Assembly: GCF_004345025.1 (NCBI RefSeq)
Contig: NZ_CP037745.1
Location: 558,001 to 622,000 of the forward strand
Source: Rheinheimera sp. D18
GTDB taxonomy: Bacteria; Pseudomonadota; Gammaproteobacteria; Enterobacterales; Alteromonadaceae
Reading direction: 5' to 3'
DNA: 64,000 nt
Shown piece after piece: positions 1 through 9,670 of this stretch (its first letter is position 1; the number at the start of each line of letters is the position of its first letter). A program made the position numbers and the translations under genes. The notes below the pieces were generated by a model, which did no database searches, was not told where the DNA came from, and was given only the letters and a program-made list of their open reading frames with translations.

Positions 1-473
1 TGATCCACAATATTAGCTTGCCGGCAGGGCAATTTGCCTCAGTGCCCGAGCAGAGCCATGTTGATGCATTATTTATGGGCACATTAGATACGAATGCTGA
101 TGCCAGCTTCGCCTGTTTGCAAGGTTTAAGGGTGTCGGCACATTGCGTAATTTGGCGTGATGGTCGCATTTTCAATTATGTGCCATTTTCGCATCGGGCT
201 TGGCATGCTGGCGTAAGCCAATTTGCTGGACGCGAGCGTTGCAACGATTTTTCTATTGGTATTGAATTAGAAGGCACCGACAATTTGCCGTATACTGAGC
301 AGCAATATCAAAGCTTGGTTGCGCTCACTTATTTTATTGTGCAGCAACATCCAGCGATTACGCCAGAACGTATAGTTGGGCACTGTGATATTGCGCCGGG
401 GCGGAAAACTGACCCTGGCATCGCGTTTGATTGGATGCGCTACCGAAGTGCGGTAAGGGAGTTTTTTCTATGA
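1..473 (+). CDS. ampD: 1,6-anhydro-N-acetylmuramyl-L-alanine amidase AmpD (5' end missing)
   Basis: Cytoplasmic zinc amidase that removes the peptide from anhydromuropeptides during cell-wall recycling. The reading frame is open from base 3 and already reads IHNISLP, the first zinc-histidine motif of AmpD, so the true start lies left of the window and about 30 residues are missing; the TTG at 18 is internal. RVSAHCVIWRDG, HAGVSQFAGRERCNDFSIG and GHCDIAPGRKTDPG (second zinc His and Asp) are all present and match E. coli AmpD closely by memory. The stop overlaps the ampE start by four bases (ATGA), so the two are translationally coupled. Confidence 0.95.
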   Translation, partial: IHNISLPAGQFASVPEQSHVDALFMGTLDTNADASFACLQGLRVSAHCVIWRDGRIFNYVPFSHRAWHAGVSQFAGRERCNDFSIGIELEGTDNLPYTEQQYQSLVALTYFIVQQHPAITPERIVGHCDIAPGRKTDPGIAFDWMRYRSAVREFFL

Positions 474-1327
474 CATTAATTAGTATGTTGCTAGCGTTAA
501 TTATTGAACGTTTGGCAGTACGCAGCGACACATGGCAAGCTAGTGGCTATTGCCGTGCTTATGTGCGTTTTACGGCAAATTCAGGTTTAGCTAAATTAGC
601 GCACCATCGTTTGGGGCAGTATATTTGGTTATTACTACCGGGCGCCGTAGTAGCGCTGCCGTTATATCTGGCTGGCAGCCATTTATTGTATTTAGTGGTA
701 AACACACTAGTGCTGTTAGTCGGCATTGGTTGTTGGCATTATCGTCAGTTATATAAGCAATATTTAAATGCGATGGACCGTGGTGATGAAGAAGCCGGTT
801 TTATTGCTATGCAGCAAATTCGCACTGATATGGGCAGTAACCGCGAGCAAAGTAGCTATGGCCAAATATTGGTATGGTTAAATTTCCGCTATTACGCTGC
901 AGTGGTGTTTTGGTTTTTAATCTTAGGTGCGTTTGGCGTTATTACCTATGTGCTAGTGCGTCATTTACAAGAAGCGGTAGCTGAAGATGACACCGCAGCG
1001 TACGCCGCTTGCCTGCGTACTGAGCACAATGCTGTACCTTGTATTGCGCACTGGGCTAATTGGTTTCCTACTCGGTTATTTGCCTTAGGCTTTGCTTTGG
1101 TGGGTAATTTTTCTCGTGCCTCGGCAAGTTTGCTGGGTTACTTTTTAGATTTTACCGCCGACAACGAAGAAGTATTGGCTGAAGTGGCAATGGCCGCCGA
1201 GCCTATACCCGCGGAAAGCTTAAATACATTAGAAGATAGCAGCACTATGTTGCAGCTGGCAAAACGTAATATGTTGTTCTTTTTAGCTTTTGCGGCAATT
1301 CTTACCTTAACGGGTTGGTTGGGGTAA
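470..1327 (+). CDS. ampE: Regulatory signalling modulator protein AmpE
   Basis: Inner-membrane protein of 285 residues, the same length class as E. coli AmpE (284). It begins MTLISMLLALIIERL and has hydrophobic segments near residues 55-90, 140-165 and at the C-terminus (LFFLAFAAILTLTGW), the pattern of this CobD/CbiB-like family. The ATG at 470 is chosen because it overlaps the ampD stop and has AAGGGA at 456-460; an upstream in-frame start at 431 would add residues not seen in the family. The family is linked genetically to beta-lactamase induction but its biochemical activity is unclear. It forms an ampDE operon. Confidence 0.93.
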   Translation: MTLISMLLALIIERLAVRSDTWQASGYCRAYVRFTANSGLAKLAHHRLGQYIWLLLPGAVVALPLYLAGSHLLYLVVNTLVLLVGIGCWHYRQLYKQYLNAMDRGDEEAGFIAMQQIRTDMGSNREQSSYGQILVWLNFRYYAAVVFWFLILGAFGVITYVLVRHLQEAVAEDDTAAYAACLRTEHNAVPCIAHWANWFPTRLFALGFALVGNFSRASASLLGYFLDFTADNEEVLAEVAMAAEPIPAESLNTLEDSSTMLQLAKRNMLFFLAFAAILTLTGWLG

Positions 1328-1348
1328 ACTGGTATAGTAGTTTTTTCT

Positions 1349-1444
1349 AACTTGCTTAGTCACGCTAACACGCCGTAAACCCATCCCTGGGGGCTCGTTT
1401 TCGCCCGTCCAGGGCTGCAACGGTTAGCTTAGCCTAAGCAAGTT
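1349..1444 (+). repeat. Dispersed hairpin repeat, family 1, copy A
   Basis: An 11-bp perfect inverted repeat (AACTTGCTTAG at 1349-1359, CTAAGCAAGTT at 1434-1444) encloses a core with further pairing (CCCTGG/CCAGGG). The core GTAAACCCATCC...CTCGTTTTCGCCCGTC...AGGGC recurs in reverse orientation at about 43550-43634, so this is a mobile or REP-like extragenic element and not a unique terminator. No coding potential was seen. Confidence 0.8.
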
Positions 1445-1470
1445 CTCACTTCTTAGAAGTTATTCGCTAT

Positions 1471-1570
1471 CGGTTAGAACCCTTCAGCGCGCAGCGACAG
1501 AGTGTCTGAGCCCTGCCGAAGGCAATAGGGCGAGTTGCTGGCGCGAGCACAGAAGGCGTTGCAACCGGTA
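1471..1570 (+). repeat. Dispersed repeat, family 2, copy A
   Basis: The stretch CGACAGAGTGTCTGAGCC through AATAGGGCGA, and the later GTTGCTGGCGCGAGC ... GTTGCAACCGG, both recur in the same order at 19735-19897, where a longer middle separates them. The shared blocks lie in intergenic DNA in both places and contain no open frame. Role unknown. Confidence 0.75.
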
Positions 1571-1600
1571 ATGAAACTTAGTAATACCTGTTTACTACTA

Positions 1601-1615
1601 TCCGGTCATACCAAT
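1601..1615. promoter_or_regulatory. Degenerate PdhR operator candidate
   Basis: TCCGGTCATACCAAT keeps the GGT-N3-ACCAAT part of the PdhR consensus ATTGGTNNNACCAAT, with three mismatches in the left arm. It lies about 148 bp upstream of the perfect site at 1749 and so could be a secondary site. Weak without binding data. Confidence 0.4.
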
Positions 1616-1748
1616 TTTTACAACTTCAGCTAACTGTCATTAATTTTGAGCTATTGCTCTAACTATATTCCGCTTTTGCTTTCGCCAATATTCTCTGCTT
1701 TATTTACTTACTAAGCAGAAACTGCTACCTTATCGCCACTTAAATATT

Positions 1749-1763
1749 ATTGGTAAGACCAAT
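1749..1763. promoter_or_regulatory. PdhR operator
   Basis: ATTGGTAAGACCAAT is a perfect two-arm match to the known PdhR consensus ATTGGTNNNACCAAT. It lies 46 bases before the pdhR start, the expected place for pyruvate-relieved autorepression of pdhR-aceEF-lpd. Confidence 0.88.
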
Positions 1764-1809
1764 TTACATTGGCAGTTTAAGCCCTACTACAGGAAACGCC
1801 TAAAGCAGC

Positions 1810-2568
1810 ATGGCAGATTTGAAAATTAAACCAGCAAAACTCTCTGATCGCATAGTCGAGCAACTAGAAAATATGTTGCTTGAGGGGAGCTTTACGCCTG
1901 GACAAAAACTGCCGCCAGAACGTGATCTTGCCGAGATGTTTGCGGTGTCGCGGCCATCGCTACGCGAGGCAATTCAAAAGCTGGAAGCTAAAGGCTTAAT
2001 TACGCGACGCCAAGGTGGCGGTACTTATGTTTGCGATAATTTGGCAGTTGGCCTTACTGATCCGTTGTTTGAGCTAATTGCTCGGCATCCTGAATCGCAA
2101 TTTGATTTACTAGAGTTTCGTCATGCGTTAGAAGGCATTTGTGCCTACTACGCGGCACTGCGTGGTACAGAGGCAGATTTTGCGCAAATTACCGCGCAAT
2201 ACAACGCCATTTGCCAAGCGCAACAGTTAAATGATTTAGAAGCCCAAGCCAAAGCCGTGGGCGGTTTTTACTTAACAGTGGCCGAAGCGTCGCACAACGT
2301 GGTGTTATTACACCTAGTGCGCGGTTTAATGCCGCTGGTAGAGCAGAATATTCAATTAAATTTGGAAACGCTGCAGCAAAAAGAAGGCATTGTCAGCCAG
2401 CTGAATTCGCATCGGCAACGGTTGATGCAGGCGGTCATTAATGGTGAGCCCGAGCAGGCACGCCAAGCTAGCAATGGTCATCTGGCCTATATAGAAGAAG
2501 CACTGTTGGAAGTAGGCAAAGAACGTTCACGTATTGAACGAGCGTTGCGTCGCACCCAACAGGGATAA
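1810..2568 (+). CDS. pdhR: Pyruvate dehydrogenase complex transcriptional repressor PdhR
   Basis: GntR-family (FadR subfamily) regulator of 252 residues (E. coli 254). Winged-helix DNA-binding domain at about residues 8-75 with the motif LPPERDLAEMFAVSRPSLRE, then an all-helical FCD ligand domain. In the family pyruvate binding releases the repressor. Position directly before aceE-aceF-lpd and downstream of a perfect PdhR operator supports autoregulation of the whole operon. The gap to aceE is 63 bases with no terminator seen. Confidence 0.96.
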   Translation: MADLKIKPAKLSDRIVEQLENMLLEGSFTPGQKLPPERDLAEMFAVSRPSLREAIQKLEAKGLITRRQGGGTYVCDNLAVGLTDPLFELIARHPESQFDLLEFRHALEGICAYYAALRGTEADFAQITAQYNAICQAQQLNDLEAQAKAVGGFYLTVAEASHNVVLLHLVRGLMPLVEQNIQLNLETLQQKEGIVSQLNSHRQRLMQAVINGEPEQARQASNGHLAYIEEALLEVGKERSRIERALRRTQQG

Positions 2569-2631
2569 TCATCATTTTTAACGCGCATAGGCAGGTGTAG
2601 CACCGGCGCGCATAACCAAAGGAACCTCGAT

Positions 2632-5298
2632 ATGTCTGAAGTCAGTAAAGTTGACATTGACGCTCTAGAAACGAAAGAGTGGCTTGAAGCGCTGGAATCA
2701 GTTGTTCGCACTGAAGGGGTAGAGCGGGCGCAGTTTCTGCTTGAAAAAGTATTAGAAGAAGCCAAGCTAGAAGGCGTAAGCATGCCTACCGGCATTACGA
2801 CTAACTACATTAATACTATTCCGCCGCAGCAAGAACCGGCTTATCCGGGCGATGCTAACCTTGAACGCCGCATTCGTTCGGTGATCCGCTGGAACTCTAT
2901 AATGATAGTGCTGCGCGGCTCGAAAAAAGAGCTAGATTTAGGCGGCCATATGGCGTCTTATCAATCTGCCGCCGCATTTTATGAAACCTGTTTTAACCAC
3001 TTTTTCCGTGCGCCAAACGAGAAAGACGGTGGCGACCTAGTTTACTATCAAGGCCATATTTCTCCGGGTATTTATGCCCGTGCCTTTGTTGAAGGCCGCT
3101 TAACAGAAGAGCAGTTAAACAGTTTCCGCCAAGAAACGGACGGTAACGGTTTGCCTAGCTACCCACATCCGAAATTAATGCCTGAATTTTGGCAGTTTCC
3201 AACAGTGTCGATGGGCTTAGGCCCAATAGCCTCTATTTACCAAGCTCGGTTTTTAAAATATTTACACGGCCGTGGTTTAAAAGACACCAGTGCACAACGC
3301 GTATACGCCTTTTTAGGTGATGGCGAGATGGACGAGCCAGAATCACGCGGCGCTATTTCCTTTGCTGCCCGTGAAAAGCTTGGCAACCTGTGTTTTCTAA
3401 TTAACTGTAACTTGCAGCGCTTAGACGGCCCAGTAATGGGTAACGGTAAAATTATTCAAGAGCTAGAAGGCCTATTCCGTGGCGCTGGCTGGAACGTAAT
3501 TAAAGTTGTGTGGGGTCGTGGTTGGGACAAACTGTTAGCCAAAGACACCACGGGTAAGCTGTTGCAGCTAATGAACGAAACCATTGATGGTGACTATCAG
3601 CGCTATAAAGCCAACGATGGCGCCTATGTGCGGAAAAACTTCTTTGGTCGTTATCCAGAAACTCTGGCTTTAGTAGCCGACATGACCGATGAAGAAGTTT
3701 TTGCCTTAAAACGTGGCGGCCACGAACCATCAAAACTGTATGCGGCGTTTAAAGCGGCGCAAGAGTGTACCGACAAGCCTACTGTTATTTTAGCCAAAAC
3801 CGTAAAAGGCTACGGCATGGGTGATGCGGCTGAAGGTAAAAACATTGCGCACCAAGTGAAAAAAATGGACATGACGCACGTGCTGTTGCTGCGTAAGCGT
3901 TTAGGCCTTGAAGATTACATTACCGAAGAGCAAGTTGCCGACTTACCTTATATTAAGTTGCCAGAAGGCTCGCCAGAGCTGAAGTACTTGCACGACCGTC
4001 GTCAAGCGTTGCATGGTTATACGCCGGTACGTTTGCCGAAATTTACTAAGCCATTAACGCTGCCAGAGTTAAGTGCATTTGATGGCCTATTAGAAGAGCA
4101 AAAACGCGATATTTCTTCAACTATGGCGTTTGTGCGTATGCTAAATATTCTGCTAAAAGACGAGCATATTGGTAAGCAAATAGTGCCTATTGTTGCCGAT
4201 GAAGCGCGTACCTTTGGTATGGAAGGTTTATTCCGCCAAATTGGTATTTATAACCCAGGCGGTCAAAATTATAAGCCAGAAGATCACTCGGTAGTAAGCT
4301 ATTACAAAGAAGACGTGGGTGGCCAAGTACTGCAAGAAGGTATTAACGAGCTAGGCGCCATGTCATCTTGGGTTGCCGCTGCTACCTCGTATAGCACTAG
4401 CGATTTACCGATGATCCCGTTTTATATTTACTACTCGATGTTTGGTTTCCAACGGGTTGGCGATATGGCGTGGTTAGCCGGTGATCAGCAAGCGCGTGGT
4501 TTCCTTTTAGGTGCTACTGCAGGGCGTACTACACTTAACGGTGAAGGCTTACAGCACGAAGATGGTCACAGCCATGTATTAGCTAGCACAGTGCCAAACT
4601 GTGTATCGTACGATCCAACCTATGCGTATGAGCTAGCCGTGATTATACAAGACGGTATCCGTCGGATGTATGGCGAAGCGCAAGAAAACATTTATTACTA
4701 TATTACGGTAATGAACGAGAACTACCATCACCCAGCTATGCCAAAAGGCGCGGAAGAAGGTATTCGTCGAGGTATTTATAAGCTTGAGTCGTTAAATGGC
4801 GATCGCGGTAAAGTACAGCTATTAGGTTCGGGTACCATTTTAAAAGAAGTACGCAAAGCCGCAGAGATATTAAGCAAAGATTACAACGTAGCGTCAGATG
4901 TGTATTCAGTTACCTCGTTTAACGAATTAGCGCGTGACGGCCAAGATGTCGATCGTTTTAACATGCTGCACCCAGATGCAGAAGCGAAAACGCCTTACAT
5001 TGCGACAGTAATGAACAGTGCACCCGCTATTGCCGCTACCGACTATATGAAAAACTATGCTGACCAAGTGCGTGCTTTTGTTCCAGCAGTATCTTACAAG
5101 GTGCTAGGCACTGATGGCTACGGTCGTTCAGATAGCCGTGCTAACTTACGTCGGCACTTTGAAGTAAACGCCAGCTACATTGTGGTTGCAGCACTGAGCG
5201 AGCTAGTTAAGCAAGGCGAGTTGAAAAAAGACGTGGTAATTGATGCGATTAAGAAATTTGGCATCGACACCAATAAAATCAACCCGCTGTACGCATAA
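2632..5298 (+). CDS. aceE: Pyruvate dehydrogenase E1 component (homodimeric)
   Basis: Thiamine-diphosphate-dependent decarboxylase of the pyruvate dehydrogenase complex, 888 residues against 887 in E. coli. The ThDP/Mg binding stretch [13 protein letters not shown]...[16 protein letters not shown] is at about residues 229-262, and the C-terminal transketolase domain ends [21 protein letters not shown] at 2618-2626 is a good ribosome-binding site for the ATG at 2632. Second gene of the pdhR operon, followed 11 bases later by aceF. Confidence 0.98.
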   Translation: MSEVSKVDIDALETKEWLEALESVVRTEGVERAQFLLEKVLEEAKLEGVSMPTGITTNYINTIPPQQEPAYPGDANLERRIRSVIRWNSIMIVLRGSKKELDLGGHMASYQSAAAFYETCFNHFFRAPNEKDGGDLVYYQGHISPGIYARAFVEGRLTEEQLNSFRQETDGNGLPSYPHPKLMPEFWQFPTVSMGLGPIASIYQARFLKYLHGRGLKDTSAQRVYAFLGDGEMDEPESRGAISFAAREKLGNLCFLINCNLQRLDGPVMGNGKIIQELEGLFRGAGWNVIKVVWGRGWDKLLAKDTTGKLLQLMNETIDGDYQRYKANDGAYVRKNFFGRYPETLALVADMTDEEVFALKRGGHEPSKLYAAFKAAQECTDKPTVILAKTVKGYGMGDAAEGKNIAHQVKKMDMTHVLLLRKRLGLEDYITEEQVADLPYIKLPEGSPELKYLHDRRQALHGYTPVRLPKFTKPLTLPELSAFDGLLEEQKRDISSTMAFVRMLNILLKDEHIGKQIVPIVADEARTFGMEGLFRQIGIYNPGGQNYKPEDHSVVSYYKEDVGGQVLQEGINELGAMSSWVAAATSYSTSDLPMIPFYIYYSMFGFQRVGDMAWLAGDQQARGFLLGATAGRTTLNGEGLQHEDGHSHVLASTVPNCVSYDPTYAYELAVIIQDGIRRMYGEAQENIYYYITVMNENYHHPAMPKGAEEGIRRGIYKLESLNGDRGKVQLLGSGTILKEVRKAAEILSKDYNVASDVYSVTSFNELARDGQDVDRFNMLHPDAEAKTPYIATVMNSAPAIAATDYMKNYADQVRAFVPAVSYKVLGTDGYGRSDSRANLRRHFEVNASYIVVAALSELVKQGELKKDVVIDAIKKFGIDTNKINPLYA

Positions 5299-5309
5299 GA
5301 GGATTAGCC

Positions 5310-6926
5310 ATGACCATTGAAATTCATGTTCCGGATATTGGTGCTGACGAAGTTGAAGTGACCGAGATTCTGGTTAAGGTTGGCGACAAAGTGGTTGCCG
5401 ATCAGTCACTATTAAGTGTTGAAGGTGACAAAGCCGCAATGGAACTGCCAGCAGCAGAAGCCGGTGTGGTAAAAAGTATTAATGTAAAAGTAGGCGACAA
5501 GGTGAAAACCGGTAGCCTAATGATGACCTTTGAAGGTGAAAGTGCAGCACCCGCTACAGCGGAAAAAGCTGAAGCAAAACCGGAAACGGCAGCTGAAACT
5601 AAGCCTGTAGCCGCCGCGCAAGCGACAACGGCGTTACAACAGGTAAAAGTGCCAGATATTGGCGGTGACGCGGTTGAAGTTACTGAAATAATGGTAAAAG
5701 TGGGTGACACCGTTACTGAAGATCAGTCACTACTTAGTGTTGAAGGCGACAAAGCGGCAATGGAATTACCGGCACCGTTTGCTGGTAAAGTAACAGAAAT
5801 AAAAATTAAGATTGGCGATAAGGTTTCTACCGGCAGCCTAATTATGGTGTTTGAAACTACAGGTGGCGCAGTTGAAGCGACGGTAGAGGCTCCGGTAGCT
5901 AAAGCTGAAGTTAAAACTGAAGCCGCACCAGTTGCCGCTGCAGCTAAAGTAGACACTGCCGTTAGCGTAAGCAATGACAGCTTTGTTGCTAATAGCGCCT
6001 ATGCGCATGCCTCACCAGTAGTGCGCCGCCTAGCCCGCGAGTTTGGCATTGACTTAGCCAAGGTTACAGGTTCAGCGCGTAAAGGCCGTGTAGTTAAAGA
6101 AGACGTACAACAATACGTGAAGCAGCTAGTGCAACAGGTTAGCTCAGGTGCAATAAGTTCGGGCGCTGGCAGCAGCATGGGCTTTGATCTTATTCCTTGG
6201 CCAAAAGTTGATTTTGCTAAGTTTGGCGAGGTTGAAACTAAAGCTTTATCGCGTATTCAAAAGTTATCGGGCGCTAATTTACATCGTAACTGGGTACGCA
6301 TTCCACATGTTACCCAGTTTGATGAAGCCGATATCACCGGTTTAGAAGACTTCCGCAAAGAGCAAAACGCCCTTGCCGAAAAGAAAAAACTGGGTGTTAA
6401 ATACACACCGCTGGTGTTTATTATGAAAGCGGTCGCCAAAGCACTGGAAGATTACCCCACATTTTGCAGCTCGCTGTCAGATGATGGCGCTAGCTTAATC
6501 TTGAAAAAATATGTGCATATAGGTATTGCTGTAGACACACCAAACGGCTTAGTTGTGCCAGTGGTAAAAGATGTAAACAAAAAAGGCATTATTGAGCTAT
6601 CGCGCGAACTGCAAGATATTTCGGTAAAAGCGCGTGATGGCAAGCTTACCGCCAGCGATATGCAAGGTGGCTGTTTTACCATATCTAGCTTAGGCGGTAT
6701 TGGCGGTACAGCGTTTACGCCTATTGTTAACGCACCAGAAGTGGCCATATTAGGTGTGTCTAAGTCGGATATTAAGCCAAAATGGAATGGTAAAGAGTTT
6801 GAACCTAAACTTATGCTGCCGCTAAGTATGTCGTATGATCACCGGGTGATCGACGGTGCATTAGCTGCTCGCTTTACCGCAACGTTGGCAAGCTACTTGG
6901 CCGATATCCGCCAAATTATAATGTAA
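5310..6926 (+). CDS. aceF: Pyruvate dehydrogenase E2, dihydrolipoyllysine acetyltransferase
   Basis: Core acetyltransferase of the complex, 538 residues. Two N-terminal lipoyl domains are visible, each with the GDKAAMEL lipoylation site (lysines near residues 42 and 150), joined by Ala/Pro/Lys-rich linkers; a peripheral subunit-binding domain follows at about 232-268 ([18 protein letters not shown]), then the catalytic domain with DHRVIDG at about 510-516. E. coli AceF has three lipoyl domains; two is common in other gammaproteobacteria. The ribosome-binding site is AGAGGA at 5298-5303. Confidence 0.97.
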   Translation: MTIEIHVPDIGADEVEVTEILVKVGDKVVADQSLLSVEGDKAAMELPAAEAGVVKSINVKVGDKVKTGSLMMTFEGESAAPATAEKAEAKPETAAETKPVAAAQATTALQQVKVPDIGGDAVEVTEIMVKVGDTVTEDQSLLSVEGDKAAMELPAPFAGKVTEIKIKIGDKVSTGSLIMVFETTGGAVEATVEAPVAKAEVKTEAAPVAAAAKVDTAVSVSNDSFVANSAYAHASPVVRRLAREFGIDLAKVTGSARKGRVVKEDVQQYVKQLVQQVSSGAISSGAGSSMGFDLIPWPKVDFAKFGEVETKALSRIQKLSGANLHRNWVRIPHVTQFDEADITGLEDFRKEQNALAEKKKLGVKYTPLVFIMKAVAKALEDYPTFCSSLSDDGASLILKKYVHIGIAVDTPNGLVVPVVKDVNKKGIIELSRELQDISVKARDGKLTASDMQGGCFTISSLGGIGGTAFTPIVNAPEVAILGVSKSDIKPKWNGKEFEPKLMLPLSMSYDHRVIDGALAARFTATLASYLADIRQIIM

Positions 6927-6938
6927 CTAGGCAAATTG

Positions 6939-6965
6939 TGTCCCGTACAGAAAAGTTACGGGACA
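6939..6965 (+). other. Hairpin between aceF and lpd
   Basis: TGTCCCGTA at 6939-6947 pairs with TACGGGACA at 6957-6965 around a nine-base loop. No T-tract follows, so it is unlikely to be a strong terminator; it could stabilise the aceF transcript end or attenuate reading into lpd. Confidence 0.5.
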
Positions 6966-7066
6966 TCGTTCAGGCAGGGTGTTAAAATTCTGCCACTTTT
7001 TTCGCCTGATGGCTGTAGCTTAAGTTAAGCCGTCAGTAAACCGACCCGATAATGAAAGGTAATAAG

Positions 7067-8479
7067 ATGAGCAACGAAATCAAAACCCAAGTTGTGGTGC
7101 TGGGCGCTGGCCCTGGCGGTTACTCTGCAGCATTTCGCGCAGCAGATTTAGGCTTAGAAGTTACCCTAGTTGAAGCCCGCAGCACCTTAGGTGGTGTGTG
7201 CTTAAACGTAGGCTGTATTCCATCTAAAGCGTTATTACACGTTGCTAAAGTTATTGATGACGCGCGTGATATGGCGGCACACGGTGTTACTTTTAGCGCA
7301 CCGCAAATTGATTTAGACAAAATACGCAGCTGGAAAGACAAAGTTATTAGCCAGTTAACTACTGGTTTATCTGGCATGTCAAAAATGCGTAAAGTTAAGG
7401 TAGTTAACGGTTACGGTAAATTTACCGGTGCTAATACCTTACAAGTAGGCGATACCACTATTACTTTCGAACACGCTATTATTGCTGCGGGTTCAGAGCC
7501 AGTATCACTGCCGTTTATTCCAAAAGATGATGACCGTGTTATCGATTCAACCGGCGCTCTGGAATTAAAAGATATTCCAGGTGAAATGCTAGTATTAGGC
7601 GGCGGTATTATCGGCCTAGAAATGGGTACGGTGTACCGTGCGCTAGGTTCTAACGTATCAGTAGTAGAATTTGCTGATCAGTTAGTACCAGCCGCTGACG
7701 CTGACTTAGTTAAAGCTTATACCAAATACAACAAAGCCAATTACAACATTATGTTGTCAACTAAAGTTGTCGGCGTAGAAGCGAAGAAAGACGGCTTATA
7801 CGTTACTTTTGAAGGTAAAAACGCACCAGAAAAAGCCGTACGTTATGACAAAATTTTAGTTGCTGTTGGCCGTAAGCCAAATGGTAACTTAATGGACGCG
7901 GCTAAAGCCGGTGTTAACGTAGATGAGCGTGGCTTTATTAACGTAGACAAGCAACTACGCACTAACGTGCCGCACATTTATGCCATCGGCGACGTAGTAG
8001 GCCAGCCAATGTTAGCGCACAAAGCGGTACATGAAGGCCACGTAGCTGCCGAAGTTATTGCCGGTATGAAACACTACTTCGACCCACGTTGCATTCCATC
8101 AGTTGCCTATACCGACCCAGAAATGGCGTGGACTGGCATAACTGAAAAAGAAGCCAAAGAGCAGGGTTTAAAAATAGAAACGGCAACCTTCCCATGGGCT
8201 GCATCAGGCCGTGCTATTGCTTCTGCCCGCACAGAAGGCTTCACTAAGTTAATATTCGACAAAGAAACCCACCGTATTTTAGGTGGCGCTATTGTGGGTA
8301 TTAACGCCGGTGAAATGTTAGGTGAAATTTGTTTAGCCGTTGAAATGGGTGCCGACGCAGAAGACATCGCGTTAACCATTCACGCTCACCCAACATTGAA
8401 CGAGTCTATTGGTTTAGCTGCCGAAATGTACGAAGGTTCAATCACTGACTTACCAAACCCGAAAGCGAAGAAAAAGTAA
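7067..8479 (+). CDS. lpdA: Dihydrolipoyl dehydrogenase (E3)
   Basis: FAD flavoprotein that reoxidises lipoamide for pyruvate, 2-oxoglutarate and glycine-cleavage complexes; 470 residues. FAD motif GAGPGG near residue 13, redox-active disulfide GGVCLNVGC (Cys45/Cys50), NAD motif GGGIIGLEMG, and the catalytic HAHPTLNES near residue 441. The family-like start MSNEIKTQ at 7067 is preferred over the ATG at 7052, whose own sequence supplies the AAAGGT ribosome-binding site. C-terminal ITDLPNPKAKKK is identical to E. coli Lpd as recalled. Last gene of the pdh operon. Confidence 0.97.
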   Translation: MSNEIKTQVVVLGAGPGGYSAAFRAADLGLEVTLVEARSTLGGVCLNVGCIPSKALLHVAKVIDDARDMAAHGVTFSAPQIDLDKIRSWKDKVISQLTTGLSGMSKMRKVKVVNGYGKFTGANTLQVGDTTITFEHAIIAAGSEPVSLPFIPKDDDRVIDSTGALELKDIPGEMLVLGGGIIGLEMGTVYRALGSNVSVVEFADQLVPAADADLVKAYTKYNKANYNIMLSTKVVGVEAKKDGLYVTFEGKNAPEKAVRYDKILVAVGRKPNGNLMDAAKAGVNVDERGFINVDKQLRTNVPHIYAIGDVVGQPMLAHKAVHEGHVAAEVIAGMKHYFDPRCIPSVAYTDPEMAWTGITEKEAKEQGLKIETATFPWAASGRAIASARTEGFTKLIFDKETHRILGGAIVGINAGEMLGEICLAVEMGADAEDIALTIHAHPTLNESIGLAAEMYEGSITDLPNPKAKKK

Positions 8480-8510
8480 TTTTTTGCTAGCAATGAATAG
8501 CCAGTAACGA

Positions 8511-8537
8511 AAAAGGCCGCAATAGCGGCTTTTTTTA
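8511..8537 (+). terminator. Rho-independent terminator after lpd
   Basis: GCCGC (8516-8520), loop AATA, GCGGC (8525-8529), flanked by an A-run before and a T7 run after. It ends the pdh operon; the A-run also allows weaker use from the minus-strand SGNH gene. Confidence 0.88.
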
Positions 8538-8554
8538 TTGGTAATAATAAATTG

Positions 8555-9283
8555 TTAATTATGGCGCTTTAGCATTGTTTGGTTAATAAACTCGGCCCAT
8601 TTTTCGTAGCCAGTTAGGTTTAAGTGGATACCGTCATTAGTAAACTCGGTGTTTAATGTGCCACTTGGTGATAACACGGCGTTTATGTCGATATAGCTGA
8701 CGTTTGCCATATTGAGCTGTTGCAATTTTTGGTTAAGCTTAGCAATTTTTATATTGATATCGTGGCAACCAAATGGCGCTTTTTCTGGTGCGCAATACAG
8801 TGTCGATTGCACAATAACCTTGGCGTTGTTGTGTGTTAATTTGCTAATAATGCTTTGGTAATTCGTAAACACGTCATCAACGCTGGCCTCACGAAAAAAG
8901 TCATTAATGCCAAACATCAGCAGATATACCGCATAGTGCTTTTTATAAACGGAGTCAATGCGCTGCAATATTAACGTTGAAGTGTCACCATTAATACCGC
9001 GATTATCTACGTCGCTTCTGTCTAACAGATCAACCCAGTCACCCCGATGTGAGATCGAATCGCCGACGATAGCTATAGTGGCATCGTGTTTTGACTGCTG
9101 ATGTAAATTAACTTGCGTTTGCCATTCGTCGTTATGTTTTTCTTGCGCTGGCGTTTCGGTTACTAATGCTAAGATTTCGCGCAGTTGCGGTTTAGGAAAA
9201 ATATTGTGAGTAATGCTAAGTGCGCCCCAGGTATAACCTAATAGCAGCGTAACGATGAATAAAAACACCAGTTTTTTGCTCAT
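8555..9283 (-). CDS. SGNH/GDSL-family hydrolase, membrane-anchored or secreted
   Basis: A 242-residue protein with an N-terminal hydrophobic segment (KKLVFLFIVTLLLGYTWGAL) serving as signal anchor or signal peptide. SGNH blocks are visible: VGDSISHRG (catalytic Ser), NRGINGD (Gly), FGIND (Asn) and NDGIHLN (catalytic Asp and His). The family includes esterases, lysophospholipases and carbohydrate deacetylases, so the substrate cannot be assigned. It stands alone, convergent with lpd. The start lacks a good ribosome-binding site and could be slightly shifted. Confidence 0.85.
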   Translation of the reverse strand: MSKKLVFLFIVTLLLGYTWGALSITHNIFPKPQLREILALVTETPAQEKHNDEWQTQVNLHQQSKHDATIAIVGDSISHRGDWVDLLDRSDVDNRGINGDTSTLILQRIDSVYKKHYAVYLLMFGINDFFREASVDDVFTNYQSIISKLTHNNAKVIVQSTLYCAPEKAPFGCHDINIKIAKLNQKLQQLNMANVSYIDINAVLSPSGTLNTEFTNDGIHLNLTGYEKWAEFINQTMLKRHN

Positions 9284-9413
9284 GTGCTGAATACCAAATT
9301 TATGTTGGAGCTATTTTATCATTAGTAATGACGGTATTCTTAATATATTAGTTAAATTTTCGTTATGTAAATAATGACACTAGGCTAGAGTGACAAATAT
9401 CGGGTGGAATAAG

Positions 9414-9668
9414 CTATCTGGTTTTATACTGGCTGGGGCAGTATGCGCGGCTAATGTCGGGGTGACGTAGCTTTAAGTGCTTAGTTTTGCGGCCGTGTAC
9501 GCGTGTTCGCCATAAGCGAAATGATGAGGCCTTAAGTTGTTGCCGCATCAATGTAATTAGTGCGCTTTCATTTAAACCGTAAAGCTGTTCTATGGCTTCA
9601 AATGGCGTGCGATCTTCCCACGCCATTTCAATAATTCGCGCTAAACTGGCAGCATCAAATTGTTGCAT
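9414..9668 (-). CDS. TIGR03643/DUF2805 family small protein
   Basis: An 84-residue basic protein. AWEDRTPFEAIEQLYGLNE...VIxLMRxxLKxSSFRLWRxRVxGRxTKH-type sequence matches the DUF2805 (TIGR03643) family as recalled, whose function is unknown and which often sits near cryptochrome/photolyase-type genes. Its ATG lies two bases after the stop of the cupin gene upstream, so the two are probably co-translated. Confidence 0.8.
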   Translation of the reverse strand: MQQFDAASLARIIEMAWEDRTPFEAIEQLYGLNESALITLMRQQLKASSFRLWRTRVHGRKTKHLKLRHPDISRAYCPSQYKTR

Positions 9669-9670
9669 AA

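Larger units (their letters stand above)
1328..1809. other. ampE-pdhR intergenic region with repeats and PdhR operators
   Basis: This 482-base gap holds no credible gene. Its left half (1349-1570) consists of two adjoining dispersed repeats that recur elsewhere in the window, and its right half contains one perfect and one degenerate PdhR-type operator before pdhR. No clear Rho-independent terminator for ampE is visible, although the hairpin-forming repeat could serve this role. Confidence 0.7.

Noticed and set aside
2569-2631. GGTG-TAG-CACC palindrome before aceE as a PdhR operator
   Set aside because: Spacing between GGT and ACC is five, not three; more likely a leader hairpin with no assignable role.
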